Positions 1 through 8,322 of a DNA stretch of 64,000 nt are shown piece by piece. Under the pieces are notes generated by a model. The model was not told the origin of the DNA, did no database searches, and saw nothing but the letters and a program-made list of their open reading frames with translations. This DNA is from Paracoccus chinensis. Its GTDB lineage: Bacteria > Pseudomonadota > Alphaproteobacteria > Rhodobacterales > Rhodobacteraceae. The DNA lies in the NCBI RefSeq assembly GCF_900102885.1, contig NZ_FNGE01000010.1, forward strand, positions 59,155 through 123,154. Reading direction: 5' to 3'. The first letter of the stretch is position 1. Every line of letters begins with the position of its first letter. A program made the translations under genes and the position numbers.

Positions 1-822
1 CAGGGCCGGGCCGCCCGGCGCCGACAACCATGCCACCGGACGCGGCGAGGCAAGACGCCTGTCGCCAAGGCAGAGGTTGTCGTCGATCAGCCCGGCGTCC
101 AGCCGGTCGCCCAGCCGCATCGGCTGGCGCCAGTCGTGGCGCGTGCCTTTAACGGCGGGCGTCTCGCCGGTCGGGATCAGATCGGGATCGGTCGCGGTAT
201 ACCGCTCGGCCGGGCAGCGCAGACGATGGTCGGCAATGGTGGGCTGACCTGACAGGTTGAAGAAGGAATGCTGCGCGAAGTTGCAGAGCGTCTCGGCGTC
301 CGTGGCCGCGGTGATCTCGATCTCCAGCACCGGCCCGGCCGTGATCGCATAGCGCACCGTCACGTCCATGGCGCCGGGAAAGCCCATGTGCCCGTCGGGC
401 AGGTGGTCGTGCAGCGTCACCCTGTCTGCCGTGACCTCGCCCAGCCGCCAGTTGCGCACTCCCGTCCCGTCCGCACCGCCATGCAGCAGGTGCCGGTCGA
501 GGAAGTTGCGGTTGAGCTGCCGTTCCTCGCCCCCGACCCATGCGCGGCCATGGCCGATACGGTTGGCGAAGCGGCCAACGACGGCGCCGAAATACATCCC
601 CTCGGTCAGGTAAGGCTCAAGCCGGGGGAAGCCCAGCACCAGCGGCTGCGGAAAACCCGCCAGACGCAGGTCCTGCAGGGTCGCGCCATGCGTCAGCACC
701 CAGGCCGACAACCCGTGCCCGCAGATGGCGACGCGGCTCACGCGTTGCCCGTCGGGGCGCAGGTCGAAGTCCTCGATGGCGGAAGCCTGTCCCCCCATTC
801 TGGTTTCTCGGGGGGCTTGCAT
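1..822 (-). CDS. galM: Aldose 1-epimerase (galactose mutarotase), 3' end cut by window
   Basis: It interconverts the alpha and beta anomers of galactose or related aldoses in the cytoplasm and so feeds the dehydrogenase encoded just upstream. The reading frame shows the family landmarks: an N-terminal GLSAWVLTHGATLQDLRL stretch, then VVGRFANRIGHGR, the catalytic-His region FLDRHLLHGG, and FAQHSFFNLSG. About 274 codons are visible and the C terminus runs off the window. I take the ATG at 822, with a start at MGGQASA a few codons later also possible. It lies 4 bp after the galactose dehydrogenase stop on the same strand, so it is probably the last visible gene of that operon. Family is confident; sugar preference is inferred from neighbours. 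Confidence 0.88.
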   Translation of the reverse strand, partial: MQAPRETRMGGQASAIEDFDLRPDGQRVSRVAICGHGLSAWVLTHGATLQDLRLAGFPQPLVLGFPRLEPYLTEGMYFGAVVGRFANRIGHGRAWVGGEERQLNRNFLDRHLLHGGADGTGVRNWRLGEVTADRVTLHDHLPDGHMGFPGAMDVTVRYAITAGPVLEIEITAATDAETLCNFAQHSFFNLSGQPTIADHRLRCPAERYTATDPDLIPTGETPAVKGTRHDWRQPMRLGDRLDAGLIDDNLCLGDRRLASPRPVAWLSAPGGPAL

Positions 823-826
823 CGCC

Positions 827-1768
827 TCAGTCCTCGAAGGCATCTGTCTGGGTCCGCCGGCCAAGCATGAAGGCATCCGCCACATGCAGCTGCGGCCGCA
901 GATCAACGGCACTTTCCCGCGCTGCGACAAGACGCGCGAACTCGGCATAGATGCCGTCATATTCCGAGGCGAGCGCCTCGGCCTGCGCCAGCACCGCGCC
1001 GCCCGCTTGCGCCTGCGCGCCGCCACCTGTCAGCAGCAGCGGGCCCGCGTCGGTTTCAAGCTCGATCTCCCATGTCTGGGGGCCGGTCTGGCGCCAGTCG
1101 AAATCGGCCTCGATCGCCTGCCCCTCCGTCGTGCGCAGGGTCAGGCGAGCGGCGATGGGGGTGTCGCGGTTCGCCGGAAACTCCAGTTCGGCCGCGCCGA
1201 CGAAGACCTCGACCGGCAGGATGGCGGTGAGCACCGAAAGGGCATTGATGCCGGGATCGAAGACGCCAAGGCCGCCCGCCTGCCAGATCCAGTCCTGCCC
1301 CGGATGCCAGCGTCGCACATCCTCGCGCCAGGTGATACGCCCGCCCAGGATGCGCCGCCCCGCAAGCCAGTCCCGCGCCGGGGCGACGCCCGCGGCATGG
1401 CGCGAGTGCCAGGTGGCGTAAAGGACCCGGCCCGCGTCGCGCGCCAGCCGGTCCAGGGCCATGACCTCGGCGACCGAGGCGCCGGGCGGCTTTTCAAGCA
1501 GCACGTCGCGCCCGGCCTCCAGCGCCGCGCGCGCCATGCCGAAGCGCACCTGCGGCGGCACGCACAGGGCCACCGCCCCCACATCGGGCATGGCGGCAAG
1601 CGCTTCCTCCAGCCCTGCGAAGGAGGGCACGTCCGGCAGGCTGGCGTTGCGGCTGACGGTCGCCGCCAGCCGGAAGGACGCGTTGGCCGCGATGGAAGGC
1701 AGGTGCTGGTCCCGGGCGATCTTGCCCAGGCCCACGACGGCGATCCCGATCGGCTCAGTGACTGTCAC
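827..1768 (-). CDS. gal: D-galactose 1-dehydrogenase (Gfo/Idh/MocA family)
   Basis: A cytoplasmic NAD(P)-dependent enzyme oxidising D-galactose (often also L-arabinose) to the aldonolactone, the first step of the oxidative DeLey-Doudoroff-type route. The protein of about 313 aa opens with a Rossmann motif (VVGLGKIARDQHLPSI) and has the Gfo/Idh signature LLEKPPGASVAEV near residue 95. The pattern GKIARDQH...LCVPPQVRF resembles the Pseudomonas fluorescens galactose dehydrogenase as I remember it. I chose the GTG at 1768, preceded by a GGAGGT ribosome site, because the protein starts there with the family N terminus. It overlaps the 3' end of the dehydratase gene by 14 bp, which suggests translational coupling. 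Confidence 0.85.
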   Translation of the reverse strand: MTVTEPIGIAVVGLGKIARDQHLPSIAANASFRLAATVSRNASLPDVPSFAGLEEALAAMPDVGAVALCVPPQVRFGMARAALEAGRDVLLEKPPGASVAEVMALDRLARDAGRVLYATWHSRHAAGVAPARDWLAGRRILGGRITWREDVRRWHPGQDWIWQAGGLGVFDPGINALSVLTAILPVEVFVGAAELEFPANRDTPIAARLTLRTTEGQAIEADFDWRQTGPQTWEIELETDAGPLLLTGGGAQAQAGGAVLAQAEALASEYDGIYAEFARLVAARESAVDLRPQLHVADAFMLGRRTQTDAFED

Positions 1769-3497
1769 GGCCCACCTCCGATCCGCGGCAGCCGAGGAGG
1801 AAGTCGAAGTCGGCGCCCGTATCCGCGCCCTGCACATGGTCGTGGAAAAGCTGCGCATAGCCGCCCGAGGGGCGCGGCAGCGGCGGGATCCAGTCGCGCA
1901 GCCGGGCTGCGATCTCGTCGTCGCTGACGTCCAGGTGGACGTGGCGGGCGGGCACGTCGATCTCGATGATGTCGCCGGTCCGCACGATGGCCAGCGGCCC
2001 GCCGCGCGCCGCCTCGGGACTGGTGTGCAGCAGGACGGTGCCATAGGCGGTGCCCGACATGCGCGCGTCCGAGATGCGGACCATGTCGGTGATCCCCTTG
2101 CGCAGCACCTTGGGCGGCAGGCCCATGTTGCCGACCTCGGGCATTCCCGGATAGCCGCGCGGCCCGCAGTTCTTCAGCACCATGACGCAGGTCTCGTCGA
2201 TGTCGAGCGCCTCGTCACTGATCCGCGCCTTGTAGTCGTCGATGTCCTCGAACACGACCGCGCGGCCGCGATGGCGCAGCAGGTGCGGACTGGCGGCCGA
2301 GGGCTTCAGCACCGCCCCCTGCGGCGCGAGGTTGCCGCGCAGTACGGCGATGCCGCCGTTCCGAGTGAGCGCCCGAGAGGCGGGCAGGATCACGTCCTCG
2401 TTCCAGTTCACGGCGTCCTGCACCTGCTCTCATGCGGTCTGGCCGCTGACAGTCAGAGCGTCGCGGTTCAGAAGCCCGGCCTCGCCCAGCCGCTTGAGCA
2501 CGACGGGCAGGCCGCCGGCGTAGAAGAACTCCTCCATCAGGTACTTGCCGGACGGCATCAGGTTGACGATCGTCGGCACGTCGCGGCCCAACCGGTCCCA
2601 GTCGTCCAGTGTCAGGTCCAGGCCGACGCGGCCCGCCAGCGCCAGCAGGTGGATCACGGCATTGGTGGACCCGCCGATGGCGCCGTTGCAGCGGATCGCG
2701 TTCTCGAAGGCCGCGCGGGTCAGCACGTCGCTGGGCTTCAGGTCGTCCTTGACCATCTGCACGATGCGCCGCCCGGTCAGTTGCGCCATCATCCGCCGCC
2801 GCGAATCCACCGCCGGAATCGCCGCGTTGCCCGACAGTGCCATGCCCAGCGCCTCGGCCATGCTGGCCATGGTCGAGGCTGTGCCCATGGTGTTGCAGCT
2901 GCCGGGGCTGCGGCTCATGGCGGTCTCGGCTTCCAGGAAGTCGGCGCGGCTCATCCGGCCCGCCTTGATGTCCTCGGACATCTGCCACAGCGCGGTGCCC
3001 GAGCCCACGCGCTCACCCCGGAACCAGCCGTTCAGCATCGGTCCGCCGGTGACGACGATGGCCGGCAGATCGACGCTGGCCGCGCCCATCAGCAGGCTGG
3101 GCGTGGTCTTGTCGCAGCCCACCATCAGCACGCAGCCGTCCATCGGCTGACCCCGGATCGCCTCCTCGACTGCCATGGCGGCAAGGTTGCGGAACATCAT
3201 CGCGCTGGGGCGGAAGCTCGACTCAGCGGCCGAGAAGACGGGCACCTCGACCGGGAAGCCGCCGGCCTCGAAGATGCCGTGCTTCACGCGTTGCGCGAGG
3301 TCGTGCAGATGCGCGTTGCAGGGGGTCAGCTCGGACCAAGTGTTCAGGATGCCGATCACCGGGCGGCCGTCGAACAGGTCCGCCGGGAAGCCCTGGTTCT
3401 TCATCCAGCTGCGGTGGTAGATGTTGTCGCGGCTGTCGCCCCCGAACCATTCCTGCGAGCGGAGGCGGCGCGGCCAGGGGGCGGGGGCGAAGCTCAT
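1755..3497 (-). pseudogene. Sugar-acid dehydratase (L-arabonate/D-galactonate type, IlvD/Edd family), interrupted by one in-frame TGA
   Basis: IlvD/Edd dehydratases use a [2Fe-2S] cluster to turn aldonic acids into 2-keto-3-deoxy acids, here the step after the lactonase. From the ATG at 3497 (upstream GGGAAG) the frame gives a family-length protein of 580 residues if the internal stop is read through. Visible landmarks are GILNTWSELTPCN, MVGCDKTTPSLLMGA, SPGSCNTMGTAST, GAIGGSTNAVIHL, GGIAVLRGNLAPQGAVLK and RISDARMSGTAYGTV. A single TGA at 2430-2432 splits it after GQTA; TGG (Trp) is one base away and homology continues in the same frame. Either a recent nonsense mutation or a sequence error. 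Arabonate or galactonate specificity cannot be decided. Confidence 0.85.
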
Positions 3498-3513
3498 CGC
3501 GTTCTTCCCCTTC

Positions 3514-4509
3514 CTACAGCGCGCGGACGGCAACGGCCGCCGTCGCGGCGGGGGCACGACCCAGCCTATTCGTCAGGGGCAGGCCGAAGGCGGGGGCCTC
3601 GATCTCGAACACATCGCCCGGCTCGGTCACCACGCCGGCCGCGAAGCTCAGCGTGGCCGTTCCGAACATGTGGACGTGAACGTCGCCCGGACGGCGGAAC
3701 TGGTCATACTTGAAATGGTGGTGTTCCAGGTTGGCGATGCTGTGGGACATGTTTGCCTCGCCTGACAGGAAGGGCTGCTCGAACAGCACCTCGCCGCCGC
3801 GGCGGACGCGCGAGGTCCCGCGGATGTCCTCGGGCAGCCGGCCCACCAGGATCTCGGGGCCATAGCTCGCCTGGCGCAGCTTGGAATGGGCGAGATAAAG
3901 GTAGTTCACCTTCTCCATGACGTGGTCCGAGAACTCGTTGCCCAGCGCAAAGCCCAGGCGGAACGGCACGCCGTCGGGACCGATGACGTAAAGGCCTGCG
4001 ATCTCGGGCTCCTCGCCCCCGTCCTGGGCGAAGCCGGGCATCCGCAGTTCGGCCCCCGGTGCGACGACGCAATGGCCATCGCCCTTGTAGAACCATTCGG
4101 GCTGCACGCCCTCGCGCCCTTCCTCGGGGCGCCCGCCCTCCAGCCCCATGCGGAACATGCGCATCGAGTCCGTCACTGGCGTGTCAGCAACGTTGTCGTC
4201 GCGGTGCATGGCGTCACGGGTCAAGGCCGAGCCGAGATGGGTCAGCCCGGTCCCGGTCACCAGCAGATGCGCCGGATCGGGATGGGTCAGCGGCGGCAGC
4301 ACGCGCCTCTCGTCCAGCGCGGCGCGCAGATCCACCGCCGGGCCGGGACGGCGCGAGGACAGCACCTCGGCCAATGTCCGTCCTTCGGCGATGCAATGCT
4401 GCGCCAGTTCGAGCGTCGAGGGGAAGCCCTGGACCTCATGCGCCTCGGTGCCGTCGCGCATGACCACCGCGGTGCGGCCGTCGAGGGTCTTGATCTGGGA
4501 CAGCAGCAT
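3514..4509 (-). CDS. gguC: GguC / AraD1-family protein (fumarylacetoacetate-hydrolase fold)
   Basis: A 331-aa protein of the FAH-like superfamily, in the group annotated GguC or AraD1. It is proposed to act on 2-keto-3-deoxy sugar acids such as 2-keto-3-deoxy-L-arabonate, as a metal-dependent cytoplasmic enzyme. Landmarks are TGTGLTHLGSA, PEWFYKGDGHCVV, GEEPEIAGLYVIG, the acidic metal-binding region GNEFSDHVMEKVNYLYLAHSKLR, read here in shorter pieces GNEFSDHVMEK and NYLYLAHSKL, and FGTATLSFAAGV. The start at 4509 has GGTGG upstream. It is followed after 16 bp by the dehydratase, so it heads the galactose/arabinose catabolic operon. In Agrobacterium gguC sits behind gguAB; here it has moved to the opposite side of gbpR. 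The exact reaction is inferred. Confidence 0.8.
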   Translation of the reverse strand: MLLSQIKTLDGRTAVVMRDGTEAHEVQGFPSTLELAQHCIAEGRTLAEVLSSRRPGPAVDLRAALDERRVLPPLTHPDPAHLLVTGTGLTHLGSALTRDAMHRDDNVADTPVTDSMRMFRMGLEGGRPEEGREGVQPEWFYKGDGHCVVAPGAELRMPGFAQDGGEEPEIAGLYVIGPDGVPFRLGFALGNEFSDHVMEKVNYLYLAHSKLRQASYGPEILVGRLPEDIRGTSRVRRGGEVLFEQPFLSGEANMSHSIANLEHHHFKYDQFRRPGDVHVHMFGTATLSFAAGVVTEPGDVFEIEAPAFGLPLTNRLGRAPAATAAVAVRAL

Positions 4510-4573
4510 CGGTCCACCCTTTCCTGCGCCGCCGGGCGATCTGGCCGCGTCACCTCTTGCGTAGCGAGGCGTG

Positions 4574-4614
4574 CGTCATGCGGTCAAATGCGATTATTGA
4601 CGCCCGACATGACG
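4574..4614. promoter_or_regulatory. Candidate GbpR operator in divergent gguC/gbpR promoter
   Basis: The 142-bp gap between gguC and gbpR holds nested dyads: CGTCATG at 4574-4580 pairs with CATGACG at 4608-4614, and inside it GTCAA at 4583-4587 pairs with TTGAC at 4597-4601 (9-base spacer). LysR-type regulators commonly bind such interrupted dyads in the promoter they share with a divergent target operon. Binding itself is inferred. Confidence 0.5.
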
Positions 4615-4651
4615 TTCCTGCAATGTCGTGCGGGGGGATCGAGGAGACGCC

Positions 4652-5605
4652 ATGACCAAGGGACCGCCGCCGCTCGCCGCGCGCGGGCTGAAGCTGCGCC
4701 AGTTGCAGCTGATCGTCGATGTCGCGGACACGGGCCAGGTCGTGGCGGCGGCGCAGCGGCTGAACATGACCCAACCCGCCGCCTCGCGGATGCTGTCGGA
4801 GCTTGAGCATCTGCTGGGTGTCAAGCTGACGGCACGGCATCCGCGCGGGGTGAACCTGACGGCGGCGGGCACGCGGCTGGCCGAGCTTGCCCGCGGCATC
4901 CTGCACGAGATCGACAGCGCCGCGACCGAGGTGCGGGACATCAACAATGGAAAGGCGGGCTTTGTCAGCCTCGGCTCGGTCTCGGGGCCGTCCTTGGACC
5001 TGGTGCTGCCGGTGCTGCAGAACCTGCGCATCATGCGGCCGCAGATCCGCTTCGACGTGATGGTCGATTCAAGCGACCGGCTGATCGGAGAGCTGATCGC
5101 GGGCGAGGTCAATTTCTATCTGGGCCGCATTCCCGACCACGTCGATGCGACCCAGTTCGCCATGCAGACCATCGGCCCCGAGCCGATGTCCCTGATCGTG
5201 CGCGAGGGGCACGAACTGGACGTGCGGCCCCCTTCGGATCTGACCGAAACGCTGCGCTTCGACTGGGTCATGCAGCCGCGCGCCGGGCTGCTGCGCCGCA
5301 CGGTCGAGGCCTACCTGATGGAGCGTGGACTGCCCCTGCCCCAGCGGGTCGTCGGGACCGCCTCGCTGATGTTCACGCTGGCGCTTGTCAGCCGCAGCAA
5401 CGCAATCGGGGTCATGTCCACCCAGGCGGAGGAGTTCTTCCGCTCTCAGGCGTCGCTGGGCGCCCGGATCGTGCGTCTGCCGGTCGCCCCCGACCTGATG
5501 GTCGCGCCCTACGGACTGGTCACGATGCGGGACCGCAAGCTGACACCCGCGGCGGCGGCCGCCTATCGCGCGATTGCCGAGGCCGCGGGCCTGACTGCAG
5601 CCTAG
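4652..5605 (+). CDS. gbpR: LysR-family regulator, GbpR-like
   Basis: A 317-aa LysR regulator expected to control the sugar-binding protein and catabolic genes around it, as GbpR does for chvE in Agrobacterium. The N-terminal winged helix is clear (LKLRQLQLIVDVADTGQVV, then LNMTQPAASRMLSELEHLLG), followed by an effector-binding domain with VSLGSVSGPSLDLVLPVL. I prefer the ATG at 4652, which has GAGGAG upstream, over an in-frame start 24 bp earlier. It is divergent from gguC and convergent with the lactonase: the two genes end on the same CTAG, overlapping by 4 bp. Sugar effectors are inferred from context. Confidence 0.82.
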   Translation: MTKGPPPLAARGLKLRQLQLIVDVADTGQVVAAAQRLNMTQPAASRMLSELEHLLGVKLTARHPRGVNLTAAGTRLAELARGILHEIDSAATEVRDINNGKAGFVSLGSVSGPSLDLVLPVLQNLRIMRPQIRFDVMVDSSDRLIGELIAGEVNFYLGRIPDHVDATQFAMQTIGPEPMSLIVREGHELDVRPPSDLTETLRFDWVMQPRAGLLRRTVEAYLMERGLPLPQRVVGTASLMFTLALVSRSNAIGVMSTQAEEFFRSQASLGARIVRLPVAPDLMVAPYGLVTMRDRKLTPAAAAAYRAIAEAAGLTAA

Positions 5606-6456
5606 GGCAGAAGCACGCGCGGCTCGGGCAGCCCGCGTGCCGCGACAGCCGTGACAAAGGTGCAGCCGGCCTGGGGGTCGGCGCGGCGGGCCTCGGGATC
5701 CAGGCCCTCCCAAGCGGTGGTGACCATCAGGTCGGACAGGTCTGCGCCGCCGAAGGCCGGGCAGCTTGCCTGCCGCGCGGGAACCGGAATGCTGGCGATC
5801 AGGCGTCCGCCCGGATCGTGGCAGGCGACCCGGCCCGCGCCCCATTGCGCGTTCCACAGGTTGCCCTCGGCGTCGGTCACGGCACCGTCAGGGGAAAGGC
5901 CTTCAGGCGTCAGGTCGAGAAAGACCTCCGCCTCACCGGCAGGCCAGCCCGTCGCGGGATCAAGCGGCAGGCGCCAGATCGTTCCGGCGGCAGTGTCTGC
6001 GAAATAGGCGCAGGCGCGAGGGCGGTCGAAGCAGATGGCGTTGGGGATGGTCAGCCCGTCGCGGATCACGCGCAACTCGCCCCTGAACCAGCGGCGGATG
6101 GTCCCTGCCCCGGCCTGCGCCGCCTTGCCCATGGTCGAGGCCCAGAAGCCGCCCCAGGGATCGGCCCGGCCATCGTTCGAGCGCAGGTCCGGCGCGTCAT
6201 CGGCAATGGCGGCGATCCGCTCGCCCACCCTCCCGGTTCCCATGTCATAAAGCCAGAGGCCGGTTTCCGTGGACAGCAGCAGCCGGTCGCGGTCCACCCA
6301 AGCCATGGCCGAGGTCAGTTCGGGCAGGTCGCGGCTGGGGGCACCGGCGGTGTGCAGCCGTCGGCCGAGGATGTCGAGCCACAGGAACTGCTGCCGCTCG
6401 GGGTGCCAGAAGGCACCCTCGCCCAGTTCGCAGGGCGTCGGATCGAGCAGCCTCAC
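5602..6456 (-). CDS. SMP-30/gluconolactonase-family lactonase (galactono/arabinono-lactonase)
   Basis: A predicted metal-dependent six-bladed beta-propeller hydrolase that opens the aldonolactone made by the dehydrogenase. The 284-aa protein carries the SMP-30 metal-site signatures: LGEGAFWHPERQQFLWLDI at the N terminus, RSNDGRADPWGGFWASTMG, IPNAICFD and LSPDGAVTDAEGNLWNAQWG, plus a terminal VTTAWEGLD stretch. It overlaps the downstream end of dgoA by 4 bp (ATGA), so the two are translationally coupled and probably belong to the unit that also carries gguAB and chvE. Substrate is assigned from context only. Confidence 0.85.
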   Translation of the reverse strand: MRLLDPTPCELGEGAFWHPERQQFLWLDILGRRLHTAGAPSRDLPELTSAMAWVDRDRLLLSTETGLWLYDMGTGRVGERIAAIADDAPDLRSNDGRADPWGGFWASTMGKAAQAGAGTIRRWFRGELRVIRDGLTIPNAICFDRPRACAYFADTAAGTIWRLPLDPATGWPAGEAEVFLDLTPEGLSPDGAVTDAEGNLWNAQWGAGRVACHDPGGRLIASIPVPARQASCPAFGGADLSDLMVTTAWEGLDPEARRADPQAGCTFVTAVAARGLPEPRVLLP

Positions 6457-7067
6457 GATCCGCTTCCCGCGGCGGCGTCATAGGCGGCGACCACCCGCGC
6501 CGCCGCGTCCGTGGTTGCCGCGACCGGCTGTCCGGGCCGGTAGATGGCGGTGCCGATGCCGAAGCCCGAGGCGCCCGCAGCGATCCAGGCGCCGAAGTTT
6601 TCCGGCCCCGCGCCGCCCACGGCATAGACCCGCATGTCCGGCGGCAGCACGGCGCGGATTGCGGCAAGCCCCGCAGGCCCGACAAGCGAGGCCGGGAACA
6701 GCTTGAGCCCCGTCGCGCCCGCGCGGATCGCCGCAAATGCCTCGGTCGGGGTCATCACGCCGGGCCAGCTTTCCATGCCCGCCGCACGGGTCGCGGCGAT
6801 CACCTCGGGATTGGCGTCGGGCGAGACGACCAGCCGGGCGCCCATCCCGGTCAGCCGAACGACCTGCACGGGGTCCAGCACGGTGCCCGCGCCGATCAGG
6901 GCGCGGTCTCCGAAGGCGGCAATCAGCCGGGCGATGCTGTCGAACGGCTCGGGCGAGTTCAGCGGGACCTCGACGGTTGTCACCCCCGCGGCGATCAGCG
7001 CCTCTGCATGGGCCACGGCCTCATCGGGACGGATGCCGCGCAGGATGGCGATCAGCGGTCGAGTCAT
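6453..7067 (-). CDS. dgoA: 2-dehydro-3-deoxy-6-phosphogalactonate aldolase
   Basis: A class I aldolase that cleaves KDPGal to pyruvate and glyceraldehyde 3-phosphate, the last step of oxidative galactose breakdown. The 204-aa KDPG/KDPGal-aldolase frame shows the opening LIAILRGIRPDEAV, the catalytic Glu region TTVEVPLNSPEPFDSI, IGAGTVLDP, the Schiff-base Lys in ATGLKLFPAS, and the phosphate-binding end VYAVGGAGPENF and GFGIGTAIYRPG. The NSPEP pattern favours KDPGal over KDPG aldolase. It lies 43 bp after gguB on the same strand. No KDGal kinase (dgoK) is visible; it may lie beyond position 1 or elsewhere. Confidence 0.88.
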   Translation of the reverse strand: MTRPLIAILRGIRPDEAVAHAEALIAAGVTTVEVPLNSPEPFDSIARLIAAFGDRALIGAGTVLDPVQVVRLTGMGARLVVSPDANPEVIAATRAAGMESWPGVMTPTEAFAAIRAGATGLKLFPASLVGPAGLAAIRAVLPPDMRVYAVGGAGPENFGAWIAAGASGFGIGTAIYRPGQPVAATTDAAARVVAAYDAAAGSGS

Positions 7068-7110
7068 GCGGTAGCCCCTTGCTTCGATGGCCCTGCGGGT
7101 TGCGGCAGGG

Positions 7111-8322
7111 TCACGCGCGCTTGGCCTTGTTGTAGACGTCGAAGATCACGGCGGTCAGCAGCACCAGGCCCTTGATGACCTGCTGATAGTCGATGCCGAT
7201 GCCCATGATCGACATGCCGTTGTTCATCACGCCCATGATCAGCGCGCCCACGACGACGCCGAGGATCTTGCCCGATCCGCCCGACATCGAGGCGCCGCCG
7301 ATGAACACCGCGGCAATCACGTCCAGCTCGAAGCCGACGCCGGCCTTCGGCGTGGCCGAGTTCAGCCGCGCCGTGACGATCATCCCCGCCAGCGCCGCCA
7401 GCACGCCCATGTTCACGAAGGTCAGGAACACCAGCCGGTCGGTCTTGATCCCCGACAGCCGCGCGGCCTTCTCGTTGCCGCCCAGCGCATAGATGCGCCG
7501 TCCCAGCGTCGTCTGCTCGGTCACGAAGGCGTAAAGGACGATCAGCACCGACATCACGATCAGCACGTTCGGCAGCCCGCGGAACATGGCGAGCTTCCAG
7601 CCGACGAACATCAGGGCCGCGACCACCACGGCATTGCGGGTCCAGAACAGGCCCGCGGGTTCAGGCTCGGTGCCGAAGGCCGCGTCCTGCGCCCGCGCGC
7701 GCAGCCCGCTGGTGACGATCGCGACGGCGGCCAGCGCGACCAGGATCAGGGCGGTGAAGTTCGGCTTGTCCGGGCCGAACACGTCACCGACGAAGCCCGT
7801 GGACAGCGCCTGAAAGGCCTTGGGGAAGGGGCCGATGTTCTGGCCCTGCAGCAGCCACAGGGTCAGGCCGCGAAAGACCAGCATCCCCGCAAGGGTGACG
7901 ATGAAGGACGGGATGCGCCAATAGGCGATCCAGTAGCCCTGCGCCGCGCCGATCAGCGCACCGATCATCAGCACGGCGGGCATGACGGCCCAGACCGGCC
8001 AGCCCAGCTTGACCGTCAGGAAGGCCGAGGCCGCCCCGGTGAAGGCCGCGACCGAGCCGACCGACAGGTCGATATGGCCCGAGACGATGACCAGCAGCAT
8101 CCCCAGCGCCATGACGATGACATAGCTGTTCTGCAGGAACAGGTTGGTGATGTTCTGGGCCGACAGGAAGTCGATGCCCTGGGTGCCGCGCACCACCACC
8201 ACAAAGAACAGCACGATGGCCAGCAGCGCCAGCACCATGCCGTTCTGGCGCAGGCCGCCGCCCAACCGGGCGCGGATGGCGCCGCCCGCGACGCCCAGTT
8301 CGTCATGCTGCGGAACCGTCAC
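7111..8322 (-). CDS. gguB: Sugar ABC transporter permease GguB
   Basis: Inner-membrane permease of the ChvE-GguAB type importer for monosaccharides such as galactose, arabinose or xylose. The protein of about 403 aa is largely hydrophobic with about ten predicted membrane segments, and has the BPD_transp_2 family stretches [55 protein letters not shown] and [19 protein letters not shown] start it at the GTG at 8322, which has a GGAGG-like ribosome site and whose GTGA overlaps the gguA stop by 4 bp. It is followed by dgoA. Family is certain; the sugar list is from family knowledge. Confidence 0.88.
   Translation of the reverse strand: MTVPQHDELGVAGGAIRARLGGGLRQNGMVLALLAIVLFFVVVVRGTQGIDFLSAQNITNLFLQNSYVIVMALGMLLVIVSGHIDLSVGSVAAFTGAASAFLTVKLGWPVWAVMPAVLMIGALIGAAQGYWIAYWRIPSFIVTLAGMLVFRGLTLWLLQGQNIGPFPKAFQALSTGFVGDVFGPDKPNFTALILVALAAVAIVTSGLRARAQDAAFGTEPEPAGLFWTRNAVVVAALMFVGWKLAMFRGLPNVLIVMSVLIVLYAFVTEQTTLGRRIYALGGNEKAARLSGIKTDRLVFLTFVNMGVLAALAGMIVTARLNSATPKAGVGFELDVIAAVFIGGASMSGGSGKILGVVVGALIMGVMNNGMSIMGIGIDYQQVIKGLVLLTAVIFDVYNKAKRA

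Noticed and set aside
1461..3713. 750-codon plus-strand frame
   Set aside because: Shadow of the sugar-acid dehydratase and its neighbours; composition typical of antisense frames.
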